This document shows, piece after piece, positions 33,252-41,062 of a stretch of 64,000 bases of DNA (its first letter is position 1; the number at the start of each line of letters is the position of its first letter). The stretch comes from Albirhodobacter sp042466415 (GTDB lineage Bacteria; Pseudomonadota; Alphaproteobacteria; Rhodobacterales; Rhodobacteraceae). The stretch spans positions 496,001 to 560,000 of the forward strand of contig NZ_JAXHCH010000002.1 in assembly GCF_042466415.1 (NCBI RefSeq). Reading direction: 5' to 3'. A program made the position numbers and the translations under genes. The notes under the pieces were generated by a model that saw nothing but the letters and a program-made list of their open reading frames with translations, did no database searches and had not been told where the DNA came from.

Positions 33252-34086
33252 AGTTAGCCTCTTTGAAACGGCGGGGACGGTCGAGGATCGGCTGAAATCC
33301 GAAGCGTTGATCGTAGATGTTGACGGGTTTGAAGGCCCGCTCGACCTTCTTCTGACGTTGTCTCGCACGCAAAAGGTCGATCTGCGCCGGATTTCGGTGC
33401 TCAATCTGGCCGAACAATATCTCGCCTTTGTGGAACGTGCGAAAGAATTGCGGCTGGAACTTGCGGCGGATTATCTGGTGATGGCGGCATGGCTCGCCTT
33501 TCTCAAATCCCGCCTTCTGCTCCCGCCCGAGCCGGGCGAGGATGTCTCCGCCGAAGATATGGCCGCGCATCTGGCGTTCCAGCTCGAGCGGCTGCAAGCG
33601 ATGCGCGATGCGGCGGCGCGCCTGATGGGGCGCGATCGGCTGGGCCGCGATTTCTTCGCGCGCGGCGAGGGCCAAGAGGTCGAGAAGGTCAAAAAAGTGA
33701 CCTATGCCGCCTCACTGCTCGATGTCATGCAGGCCTATGCACGGATTCGTACACGTGACGAGTTCCGTCCATATGCCTTTGACCGAAAAGATGTTTTCAC
33801 GCTTGAGGAAGCTCTGGAGCGGTTGCGCAATATGATGGGTTTTATCGGCGAATGGTCGGATCTGGTGAGCTTCTTGCCCGATGGATGGGGGGCTGATCCG
33901 GTGCGTCGCCGCTCGGCAACAGCGGCCAATTTTGCGGCGTCATTGGAGTTGGTCAAACAGGGCCAACTCGAAATTCGCCAGCGCGAGACCTTTGCGCCGA
34001 TTTCGATCCGGCATCGCGCCGGCGGCCGCGACAGCCCCTACGGATCGCCGCTGCAAGACCTGCCGTTAAGGACTAATGATGACTGA
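33244..34086 (+). CDS. scpA: Segregation and condensation protein A
   Basis: Kleisin subunit that bridges the SMC dimer in the bacterial condensin. The 280-residue protein has the N-terminal ScpA motif FEGPLDLLLTLSRTQKVDLRRISV and the following helical region with AADYLVMAAWLAFLKSRLLLP. The ATG at 33244 overlaps the end of nagZ; an upstream extension in the same frame lies inside nagZ and is ignored. Partner gene scpB overlaps its 3' end. Confidence 0.95.
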   Translation: MAEVSLFETAGTVEDRLKSEALIVDVDGFEGPLDLLLTLSRTQKVDLRRISVLNLAEQYLAFVERAKELRLELAADYLVMAAWLAFLKSRLLLPPEPGEDVSAEDMAAHLAFQLERLQAMRDAAARLMGRDRLGRDFFARGEGQEVEKVKKVTYAASLLDVMQAYARIRTRDEFRPYAFDRKDVFTLEEALERLRNMMGFIGEWSDLVSFLPDGWGADPVRRRSATAANFAASLELVKQGQLEIRQRETFAPISIRHRAGGRDSPYGSPLQDLPLRTNDD

Positions 34087-34753
34087 TCTCACCGACGAAA
34101 CCCCGAAAGACGTGAGCGACCGCGCCGCGCGCCCGCGTGAGAAAACGCTGTTCGACGCGCCCCCTATCGCGGAGCAAGAGCGCATGGTCGAGGCCATTCT
34201 GTTTGCCTCCGCAGAGCCTGTGAAGCTGACGGAACTCGCCGAACGGATGCCGCATGGTTCAGACCCGGCCGAGGCGATTGCCTATCTCAAGCGAAGATAT
34301 GAGGGACGGGGCGTCAATCTGGTGCGGGTCGGGGATGCATGGGCGATGCGCACTGCGCCCGATCTCGGTTTTTTGATGCATAAGGAAGTGAAAGAAGAAC
34401 GTAAGCTGTCGCGCGCGGCGATCGAAACACTGGCGATTATCGCCTATCATCAACCGGTCACGCGAGCAGAAATCGAGGAAATTCGGGGGGTTGCCGTCTC
34501 TCGCGGCACGATTGATCAATTGCTGGAGATGGAGTGGATTCGCTTCGGCCGCCGGCGCATGACACCGGGTCGGCCCACGACCTTCATCGTAACGCCGCAT
34601 TTCCTGGATCACTTCGGCCTTGAGAGCGCGCGCGATCTCCCCGGGTTGAAAGAGTTGCGGCAGGCAGGGCTTCTTGATAGCCGCCCGATGCCTGGCAATG
34701 AAGATGAGGCGCTAGAAGACACAGGCCAAACCGATATGTTCGAGGAGGAATGA
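34076..34753 (+). CDS. scpB: Segregation and condensation protein B
   Basis: Winged-helix partner of ScpA in the SMC-ScpAB complex. The 225-residue protein shows the family core EAILFASAEPVKLTELAERMP, LSRAAIETLAIIAYHQPVTRAEIEEIRGV and FGLESARDLPGLKEL. Two adjacent ATGs (34076 and 34079) overlap the end of scpA by up to 11 bases. N-terminal 35 residues are polar and variable. Confidence 0.95.
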   Translation: MMTDLTDETPKDVSDRAARPREKTLFDAPPIAEQERMVEAILFASAEPVKLTELAERMPHGSDPAEAIAYLKRRYEGRGVNLVRVGDAWAMRTAPDLGFLMHKEVKEERKLSRAAIETLAIIAYHQPVTRAEIEEIRGVAVSRGTIDQLLEMEWIRFGRRRMTPGRPTTFIVTPHFLDHFGLESARDLPGLKELRQAGLLDSRPMPGNEDEALEDTGQTDMFEEE

Positions 34754-34754
34754 G

Positions 34755-34985
34755 ATGAATTTGAACCGCATTAGCAACATGGTTATCAATATCGTGATGC
34801 GTAAAATGATCAATTTCGGCGTCAATAAAGGGATGAGCGCGGTCAGCAAACGCAACCGCCGAGCCGACACGCCGGACGCGGCCCAAGACCGCCCGATGAC
34901 CGCGCAAGAGGCCAAAATTGCGAATGACGCCAAAGAGGCCGCCAAACGCGCGCGCAAAGCGGCGCGAGTCGCGGGGCGGTTCTAA
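34755..34985 (+). CDS. Small basic protein after scpB, function unknown
   Basis: The 76-residue protein has an N-terminal amphipathic helix (residues 1-30, Met- and Ile-rich) and a very basic Ala/Lys/Arg tail ending ARKAARVAGRF. It begins one base after the scpB stop with GAGGAATGAG as ribosome-binding region, so it is translated with scpAB. I do not recognise a family. In many relatives, as I recall, tat secretion genes follow scpB, but this protein is not TatA: it lacks the hydrophobic N-terminal helix and the FG motif. Confidence 0.6.
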   Translation: MNLNRISNMVINIVMRKMINFGVNKGMSAVSKRNRRADTPDAAQDRPMTAQEAKIANDAKEAAKRARKAARVAGRF

Positions 34986-35011
34986 CGTCTAGGTTGTTCC
35001 GATCAGGTCGT

Positions 35012-35080
35012 TTCCGGTTGCCAAAAATATCCCGGGGGGAATGCGCGAGCAGGGGGGCAGAGCCCCCGCCTTCCTTGCGG
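35012..35080. repeat. Dispersed intergenic repeat, copy 2
   Basis: CCGGTTGC, spacer, AAAATATCCCGGGGGG, then hairpin GGGGGC/GCCCCC around AGA. It lies between the convergent ends of the small basic protein gene and the dCTP deaminase gene, so it may act as a two-way terminator. Confidence 0.7.
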
Positions 35081-35099
35081 GATGCAAAGCGGCCTCGCG

Positions 35100-36179
35100 C
35101 TAGCCGACCTTGAAGTGCTTCGAGAGTTTCAGGCCTTGCCCTTGATAATTCGACGCGATTCCTGCGCCGTAGAGGGTCTGCGGGCGCGCCGCCATACGCT
35201 CATAGACCAGTCGCCCGACAACCTGACCGTGTTCCAGCACGAACGGGGCCTCGTGGCAGCGGACTTCCAACACCCCGCGCGATCCAACGCCACCGGCGGC
35301 CCCATGCCCGAACCCCGGATCGAAGAAACCGGCGTAATGCACGCGGAATTCACCTACCATGGCAAGAAACGGCGCCATCTCCGCGGCGTAATCAGGCGGA
35401 ATGGTGACTGCTTCTCGTGAGACGAGGATATAAAAGGCACCCGGATCGAGAATGATGCGCCCGTCGCGGGTTCGGATTTCTTCCCAGAATTCCGACGCGG
35501 GGTAGTGTCCGATCCGATCAAGGTCGATCACGCCCGTATGCGGCTTGGCGCGGTACCCGACCAGATCGCCCGTGTCAGGCAAAAGATCGACAGAAAAACC
35601 CAACCCGTGATCAATCACAGCCTCGCCCGAGACCAGTGCCTCGCGGTCATGCAGCGCCATCAAGTCGCCATCTTCAAGCACAGCTTGGCCCGAGCGGAAC
35701 CGGATCTGGTTCAGGCGCATTCCGGGCCGGACCAGTACCGAAAAGCTGCGCGGACAGATCTCCGCGTAAAGCGGGCCGTGATAGCCATCGATGATCCGGT
35801 CGAACTCGGTGCCGCCATCGGTGATGACACGCGTCAAAAGATCAAGCCGCCCGGTCGAGCTTTTCGCATTCGCCACGGCCGTAATCCCGTCGGGCAGCGC
35901 GAGGCTTTCCATCAAGGGCACAAGATACACCGCGCCTTTCTCAAGCACCGCCCCATTCGTGAGGTCCATCCGGTGCATTTCGAACTCTTCCAGACGGCTC
36001 TCAACGGGTCTGTTTTTCCCCGCGAGGAATGACGCGCGCACGCGGTAGGCGACAGTGCCGAGGCGAAGATCGAGACTCGCGGGTTGGATTTGCCCCGCAA
36101 TGAGCGGTTGATCCACACGGATCGCGCCGCGGTCCAGCAGATCGGAAATCTCGGTATCAGGAAGGACGCCTTGGGTCAT
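35100..36179 (-). CDS. dcd: dCTP deaminase, two-domain alphaproteobacterial type
   Basis: The 359-residue protein deaminates dCTP to dUTP for thymidylate synthesis. It consists of two dUTPase-like halves. The first has IQPASLDLRLG and NAKSSTGRLDLLTRVITD; the second has GDLVGYRAKPHTGVIDLDRIGHY and GVGSRGVLEVRCHEAPFVLEHGQVVGRLVYE. Ordinary Dcd is about 190 residues, so this is the fused, doubled form typical of alphaproteobacteria. It reads away from the tRNA-Pro gene and ends facing repeat copy 2. Confidence 0.88.
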   Translation of the reverse strand: MTQGVLPDTEISDLLDRGAIRVDQPLIAGQIQPASLDLRLGTVAYRVRASFLAGKNRPVESRLEEFEMHRMDLTNGAVLEKGAVYLVPLMESLALPDGITAVANAKSSTGRLDLLTRVITDGGTEFDRIIDGYHGPLYAEICPRSFSVLVRPGMRLNQIRFRSGQAVLEDGDLMALHDREALVSGEAVIDHGLGFSVDLLPDTGDLVGYRAKPHTGVIDLDRIGHYPASEFWEEIRTRDGRIILDPGAFYILVSREAVTIPPDYAAEMAPFLAMVGEFRVHYAGFFDPGFGHGAAGGVGSRGVLEVRCHEAPFVLEHGQVVGRLVYERMAARPQTLYGAGIASNYQGQGLKLSKHFKVG

Positions 36180-36238
36180 CGCGGGGCTGCTCCAGAAAAA
36201 TGGGGGCAGCGATGCGGGGATGCTGCGCCATAAATGCC

Positions 36239-36268
36239 AACGCCCACCCTGATAACAGGGTGGGCGTT
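36239..36268 (-). terminator. Hairpin terminator after tRNA-Pro
   Basis: A perfect 13-base-pair stem (36239-36251 with 36256-36268) with a four-base loop lies eight bases beyond the tRNA 3' end on the minus strand. The following bases are only moderately U-rich, but its strength and position fit a tRNA terminator. Confidence 0.75.
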
Positions 36269-36275
36269 TGTCGGT

Positions 36276-36353
36276 TGGTCGGGCCGGCGAGATTCGAACT
36301 CACGACCTTCCGTCCCCCAGACGGACGCGCTAACCAGGCTGCGCCACGGCCCG
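36276..36353 (-). tRNA. tRNA-Pro, anticodon GGG
   Basis: A full cloverleaf is readable on the minus strand: acceptor CGGGCCG/CGGCCCG, D-arm GCGC...GCGC, anticodon stem TCCGT/ACGGA with loop CTGGGGG (anticodon GGG), T-arm with TTCGAAT, and encoded CCA at 36276-36278. It reads prolyl CCC and CCU codons. It lies between the MerR gene and dcd. Confidence 0.95.
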
Positions 36354-36511
36354 ACGAGGGGGATATAGCTGCAAGCGGGGGCGAGGTGCAAGCGGCAAAA
36401 CGCATCTTTTGAATGGTTTGTCATTTGCGGTGGCTCGCAGGCTTTGAACGGGGGCGTGCGCGGGGATCGCGCGGGTGTTTGCGGGGCGGTTGGGCGCGTT
36501 TGAGCGCCCTT

Positions 36512-37840
36512 TCAGGACTCGTTTGAGGATAAGCCACTCGGCCGCGCTTGCAGCTTTTGTTGCAGCGCGATGGCACGTTGAAGCATCGCGTTGAAGCGCG
36601 CAGGCGCGCCTTGTTCCTCGCCGGCAATGACATGCGCGTGATAGGCGCGCAGCGCTGCCGAATACACGCCGATTGCGGGCGGGTTTGGGCGACGTTGGAC
36701 GGGGTCGCGTTGGTCGGGCGCGGGCCGCTCATCCGAATCGATCCCCGCGACGGCCACATCCATCTCGGTCGGCTCTGTATCGCCAGTGGCCTCGACAATC
36801 TCCTCGGCCGAGGGATGCGTTTGCGGCGGCAATGCGCTGATCGGAGTTTGATCCTCCGGCTGATCTTCGGGGAAGGCGTCTTCATCCCCCCGCACGTCGA
36901 TGATTGGCGCATCGGACGGCATCTGGGGACTAGCTTCGGGGCTTTGCACGATCTCTGCGGCGTCCTCATCGTCGATGAAGGACATATCGGCGTCTAACTC
37001 GGCATCCTCCGATGTCTGTGAGGGGATGATCGGCGCTCCGAACAGATCCAACTGCGCGCGGCGGGCGTTTTCTTTAGCGATTTCTTTGGCTTGCTCGCGG
37101 GTCGGCGGGGCCATGAAGCGGATGACTTCCGCCTCCTGCACATCCTCATGCGCGTCCACCATCATCGGCGCCTCGTCTCCATCAGGCTGCGCATCGGCAT
37201 AGACAGAGCCGTCGCGGGCGGGCTGATCGGAGGACTCGACTTCGGGGCCTGTCTCGGGCGGCAGGACGACCGGGCGGATCGTTTGCACCGTGGCCATGTG
37301 ATCTGACGGCGCATCCGGCGCGCGATCAACGCCTGCGTCAACCTGTGCATGCGTGATCTGCGCGGCGGGGCCTGCGGTTTGATCATCCGAGTTTGCGTCA
37401 GCTGAGTTGAGCGCCGAGGTGGACGAGGGCAGGACGCGCGCGGGCGGCAAGGCCGAGTCGTCCCAGCCTTGCGCTTCCGCCAGATCGTCGGGCACGTCCT
37501 GCACTGCGAGGCCTGTGTCGATATCCGTGGACCCTTGCGCGAAGACCTCAGAGGCTTCGCGCCGTCCGCTGTCTTCCGCCATTGCGGCCACATGACGCGG
37601 CCCCAGATCTTTGAGAAGCTTCTGTACGCCGCGGATGGTCAGCCCGTCATCATGCAGCAAGGCCTTGATTCCGCCCAGCAAAGCAACGTCGGAGGGGCGA
37701 TAATACCGCCGCCCGCCCGCGCGCTTCACGGGTTTGACTTGAGGAAAACGGCTCTCCCAAAACCGCAAGACATGCGCGGGCGTGTTGAGAAGGTCCGCCA
37801 CCTCGGAGATGGTGCGGAAGGCATCTGCAGATTTGGTCAT
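36512..37840 (-). CDS. MerR-family transcriptional regulator with long disordered tail
   Basis: Residues 7-75 form a MerR winged helix-turn-helix (TISEVADLLNTPAHVLRFWESRFPQ, then GGRRYYRPSDVALLGGIKALL). The remaining 360 or so residues are acidic, Asp/Glu/Pro/Ala-rich and probably disordered, with no effector-binding domain or metal-binding cysteines. The 442-residue length is far above a normal MerR protein (about 130-270). In relatives a MerR gene follows ihfA, as here, five bases downstream. Target genes are unknown. Confidence 0.85.
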   Translation of the reverse strand: MTKSADAFRTISEVADLLNTPAHVLRFWESRFPQVKPVKRAGGRRYYRPSDVALLGGIKALLHDDGLTIRGVQKLLKDLGPRHVAAMAEDSGRREASEVFAQGSTDIDTGLAVQDVPDDLAEAQGWDDSALPPARVLPSSTSALNSADANSDDQTAGPAAQITHAQVDAGVDRAPDAPSDHMATVQTIRPVVLPPETGPEVESSDQPARDGSVYADAQPDGDEAPMMVDAHEDVQEAEVIRFMAPPTREQAKEIAKENARRAQLDLFGAPIIPSQTSEDAELDADMSFIDDEDAAEIVQSPEASPQMPSDAPIIDVRGDEDAFPEDQPEDQTPISALPPQTHPSAEEIVEATGDTEPTEMDVAVAGIDSDERPAPDQRDPVQRRPNPPAIGVYSAALRAYHAHVIAGEEQGAPARFNAMLQRAIALQQKLQARPSGLSSNES

Positions 37841-37845
37841 AAGGA

Positions 37846-38145
37846 TTATGCGTTGCCGGAGGCGACGCGCTCTTTCATCAAATGGGAAGGCCGGAACGAC
37901 AGGACGCGGCGCGGCGAAATCGGCACTTCTTCGCCGGTTTTCGGATTGCGACCCATGCGAGAGGCTTTCTCGCGCACCGAGAACGTACCGAAGGACGAGA
38001 TTTTGACCGTCTCGCCTTTGACCAACGCATCGGACATATGTTGCAAGACGCTTTCAACAAGCTGTGCAGATTCGTTACGCGACAGGCCAACCTCACGGAA
38101 AACAGCTTCCGAAAGGTCCATACGCGTCAAAGTTTTATCACTCAT
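37846..38145 (-). CDS. ihfA: Integration host factor subunit alpha
   Basis: The 99-residue histone-like DNA-bending protein forms a heterodimer with IhfB. The DNA-binding arm motif GRNPKTGEEVPI with following SPRRVLSFRPS is intact, and the N-terminus MSDKTLTRMDLSEAVFREVGLS is typical. The ATG at 38145 is used; upstream in-frame codons (to 38208) are not conserved and would read through the inverted repeat. It probably forms an operon with the MerR gene. An IHF consensus lies about 60 bases upstream. Confidence 0.95.
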   Translation of the reverse strand: MSDKTLTRMDLSEAVFREVGLSRNESAQLVESVLQHMSDALVKGETVKISSFGTFSVREKASRMGRNPKTGEEVPISPRRVLSFRPSHLMKERVASGNA

Positions 38146-38188
38146 GCTATCCCCCAGGATAATGTGTCCCTTTAGGATGGCTGCAACG

Positions 38189-38221
38189 GGCTTCCAAGTC
38201 AATATCAATGGCTTGGAAGCC
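38189..38221. promoter_or_regulatory. Perfect inverted repeat with IHF consensus upstream of ihfA
   Basis: GGCTTCCAAG (38189-38198) and CTTGGAAGCC (38212-38221) are exact reverse complements around a 13-base AT-rich loop. TATCAATGGCTTG at 38203-38215 matches the IHF consensus WATCAANNNNTTR at every fixed position. It lies between olsB and ihfA. It may be an autoregulatory site for ihfA, or the hairpin may end olsB transcripts; there is no U-run. Confidence 0.5.
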
Positions 38222-38232
38222 GAAGTTAGAGT

Positions 38233-39042
38233 TTAGCCGGCCACCATCCGCAAAGCCCGCGCGCGTCCCGCAGGGATCGCCCCGATCTCGACGCCGGTGA
38301 AGACATGCAGCGTGTCGAGATCATGATCCAGCACGGCATGATCCGACACCCAGCCCCCCATCAAAAGATAGGTTTTCAAAAGCGGTGGCATCGAGAGCTG
38401 GGCGGCTTTGCGGTCAGGGCTGTAGCCTGCGAGCATCCGAGCGTACCGTAAAACTTTGGGCGCCTTGATCTTGGGCAGCCACCGGCGCGGCGCGATATGG
38501 CGCGCGGAAAGCATCGCTAGGGCATCACGGTAGCCTTCCCAATCGGTGCCGGTGAAGGAGGAGCAGCCAAACAGCATCGCGATGCGCTCCTCATCGACCA
38601 TCCGCGTCATCGCCCCCCACGCCACGCGCAAGATATCGGCATCGCGCCAAGCGGGGTGGATGCAAAAGCGGCCCATCTCCAGCATTCGCCCGTCAAATTC
38701 GCGCAGTTTGGAGAGTTCGTAGAACTGGGCGGAATAGCTGGTGCCGATATCCGCGCCACTTTCAAAGATCATCGCACGAAAGCAACACACCAGCTGTCCG
38801 CTCTGTGCATCCTCGACGAGGATGTGGCGGCAAAGGTCGTCAAACTGGTCGGCATCCACCCCGCCAATATCGCCTGTGGTCTGACGTTTCCCGACAAATG
38901 CCAGCCAGCGCAGCTGCTGCGCGCGGGCGATGTCATCAGGCGTGGTGGCGAGGCGTGCAACATAGCGACCGCGGGCAAGGGCGGTCGGCACCGTGACGGG
39001 CTCGGCCGATTTGGTCGCGTTGGTGATCGGGCTTTGGTCCAT
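38233..39042 (-). CDS. olsB: L-ornithine N-alpha-acyltransferase (ornithine lipid synthesis)
   Basis: The 269-residue acyltransferase of the OlsB/PlsC-independent GNAT type transfers a 3-hydroxyacyl group from acyl carrier protein to ornithine, giving lyso-ornithine lipid. Typical blocks are RYVARLATTPDDIARAQQLRWLAFV, MLEMGRFCIHP and MLFGCSSFTGTDWEGYRDALAML. The second enzyme, OlsA, is not adjacent here. Downstream on the same strand is ihfA after 87 bases. The identification rests on overall resemblance, so the substrate remains inferred. Confidence 0.83.
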   Translation of the reverse strand: MDQSPITNATKSAEPVTVPTALARGRYVARLATTPDDIARAQQLRWLAFVGKRQTTGDIGGVDADQFDDLCRHILVEDAQSGQLVCCFRAMIFESGADIGTSYSAQFYELSKLREFDGRMLEMGRFCIHPAWRDADILRVAWGAMTRMVDEERIAMLFGCSSFTGTDWEGYRDALAMLSARHIAPRRWLPKIKAPKVLRYARMLAGYSPDRKAAQLSMPPLLKTYLLMGGWVSDHAVLDHDLDTLHVFTGVEIGAIPAGRARALRMVAG

Positions 39043-39252
39043 CAGTGGCTCCTTCGTCGCGACGGGCTCAATCTTGGCTCATGGCGCAGAATCACCCTGC
39101 GCAAGGCTCTCCCTCAACTCTCACGCTAGGGTATGACACAGGCGCGACGGTGATAAGTCTGCTTTATGACGGCGCGGCGAACAAGAGTGCGATAGCGGAT
39201 GCGCGGGGGGTGGGGCAGGGGGAAATGCGGCGAGGAGCGGGCTGGAGATACA

Positions 39253-39279
39253 GAAAAAGGGAGGCCCGAAAGCCTCCCT
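39253..39279 (-). terminator. Intrinsic terminator after bamE
   Basis: On the minus strand AGGGAGGC and GCCTCCCT form an eight-base-pair stem with loop TTTCGG, followed by a run of five T residues. It lies about 45 bases after the bamE stop. The remainder of 39043-39252 shows no gene. Confidence 0.85.
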
Positions 39280-39324
39280 CTCAAGTCTGACCCTCTCGGG
39301 CCGGAGCGATACGTTAAGTCTGTG

Positions 39325-39765
39325 TTACTCGAACTGGCTTGTCGTCACACGGCCCAGCGAGCCAAGCACTTGGCTGATGAAGCTAACGCCCTTGATGCCA
39401 CTGTCCGTGACGCGGCGCGAGATCACGATCACTTCGCCATCTTGCAGGCCGAAGCGTTCGATATTGCTAACGCGGTCTGCGGAATCGAAGCTGATTGCAA
39501 GGACTTGGCGATCAAGCTCTTGCGGGGCACGGATGCCGTTGCGGACCCAGCGCGAGCCCACGAAATACCAATCAGACCCTTCCAGAACGCCCTGCGAAGA
39601 CGGGCGACCGATCGTTGCCGCAACATCGTCGCGGGTCGAGGTGCCAACTTCGATCGAGGCGAGCTCGGTATCGTCGGGCACATACCCGTGGTTTGTGTAG
39701 ACAGGGCTACATCCAGCCGCAAATAAAACGGCGGTTAAACCTAGGCCAAGCGCCATCCGTCGCAT
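39325..39765 (-). CDS. bamE: Outer-membrane assembly factor BamE (SmpA/OmlA family)
   Basis: A small lipoprotein of the BAM complex, which inserts beta-barrel proteins. From ATG 39765 it has 146 residues, with a signal peptide ending FAAGC (lipidation at C19). The domain contains the family pattern NHGYVPDDTELASIEVGTSTRDDVAATIGRPSS and WYFVGSRW. An in-frame GTG at 39783 has the better ribosome-binding site (AAGGGG) and would add six residues, so the start is open. It diverges from yceD over about 230 bases, the usual arrangement in relatives. Confidence 0.88.
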   Translation of the reverse strand: MRRMALGLGLTAVLFAAGCSPVYTNHGYVPDDTELASIEVGTSTRDDVAATIGRPSSQGVLEGSDWYFVGSRWVRNGIRAPQELDRQVLAISFDSADRVSNIERFGLQDGEVIVISRRVTDSGIKGVSFISQVLGSLGRVTTSQFE

Positions 39766-40009
39766 AAGCGATCCAATTCCCACCTGATGCCCCTTCTCGT
39801 CACGCGCTCATGGATCGGAGCACTTGTGTTGCGCCCCCGAGCCTTTTATCCCGATTACAACAGACGGGCGCGGCTCTCAAGGTCGCAATCGCCCCTACTG
39901 GAGCCACAAGGGCCCTGCGCCCCGTATTTGATGTGCGATCTTTGCTTGTTGTCGGACCAATTTGGGATCGGGCAGGGGGCGATGCGCGCGCGCCGAAAGG
40001 AACTGACCC

Positions 40010-40570
40010 ATGACTGACTTTGTCGATCTCCCGCCGCCCTATTCCGAGATCAAGCGCATCTCCGAACTCGCTACGCGCAAGCCAAACAGGTTTAAGCTGT
40101 CGTTGGATCAGCAGGTTCGGGCCGCTATCGCCGCATGGGCGGGGGTTGAGGAGCTGCGCATGCTGAACTTCGAGGGCGAGGTTTCGGCGCGGGGGCGCTC
40201 TGATTGGGAGCTGACCGGAAAGCTGACGGCGCGCGTTGTTCAAGCCTGCGTGATTACCGCGGAGCCGGTGGTAACGGAGATCCGCGAGGAGGTGCGTCGC
40301 CGCTATCTCGCCGATTTGCCCGAGCCTAGCGGTGATGAGGAAGAAATGCCCGCGGATGACACGTTGGAGGCTTTGGGCTCGACGATCGATCTTGGGCATG
40401 TTGCGCTCGAAGCGCTTGAGCTGGCAATTCCTCTCTACCCGCGTGCGAAAGACGCGGAGCTGGGCGAGGTTTCCTCCGCGCCCGCCGGCGCAACACCCGT
40501 TGATGACGAAGTTATCAAGCCTTTTGCGGGGCTTGCGGACCTTTTGAAGGCGCAAGAGAAGAAGGAATAA
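40010..40570 (+). CDS. yceD: YceD/DUF177 family protein
   Basis: The 186-residue acidic protein belongs to the YceD family, which is nearly always found next to rpmF and is implicated in 23S rRNA processing or accumulation. The conserved core is the Cys-containing strand VVQACVITAEPV, then the acidic segment LEALGSTIDLGHVALEALELAIPLYPRA. Its position before rpmF, plsX and fabH is the classic arrangement. AAAGGAAC precedes the ATG. A gap of 270 bases separates it from rpmF. Confidence 0.9.
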   Translation: MTDFVDLPPPYSEIKRISELATRKPNRFKLSLDQQVRAAIAAWAGVEELRMLNFEGEVSARGRSDWELTGKLTARVVQACVITAEPVVTEIREEVRRRYLADLPEPSGDEEEMPADDTLEALGSTIDLGHVALEALELAIPLYPRAKDAELGEVSSAPAGATPVDDEVIKPFAGLADLLKAQEKKE

Positions 40571-40840
40571 AATCAAGGGGTTGATTTTAACGGAAGCGGG
40601 GGCTATCCCGCCCCTCACATCCTGTTCGGTTTGACCGTTCAGGGTTCTTGCCGGAGCACTGAAATTCGTTGCAACAAAGGGCTTGCGCCCGCAGCAAATA
40701 ACAGTATGTTCCCGGCCTCATCGAAGATTGGGTTTGCACCCGGTTTGCCAATGGCACCAGTGTTAAAACTCTAGGAAAATCAGGGCAAACGCGCCCCCCA
40801 CTTAGGGCACGAGACGCGCCCCCGAACCCGAGGTTGTGAC

Positions 40841-41047
40841 ATGGCTGTCCCACAGAATAAAGTAACGCGCTCGCGCCGTAATATGCGTCGTTCGCACGAC
40901 TCCCTCGTAGCAGCAAATCCGGCTGAATGCCCGAGCTGCGGCGAGCTCAAGCGCCCGCATCACGTCTGCGGCGCATGCGGTCATTACGATGACCGTGAAG
41001 TGGTAGCGAAAGCTGCCGAGACCGATCTGGACGACGACGCGGCGTAA
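40841..41047 (+). CDS. rpmF: 50S ribosomal protein L32
   Basis: The 68-residue protein starts MAVPQNKVTRSRRNMRRSHD as in all L32 proteins and has the zinc-ribbon cysteines C30, C33, C43 and C46, so it is the zinc-binding (C+) form. plsX begins 15 bases downstream. The 270-base upstream gap after yceD may hold a separate promoter, but none is clear. Confidence 0.97.
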   Translation: MAVPQNKVTRSRRNMRRSHDSLVAANPAECPSCGELKRPHHVCGACGHYDDREVVAKAAETDLDDDAA

Positions 41048-41062
41048 GCCCGCGCGCCCGCC

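Noticed and set aside
39045..39290. Open frame between olsB and bamE
   Set aside because: No ribosome-binding site, no recognisable product and it runs into the bamE terminator.
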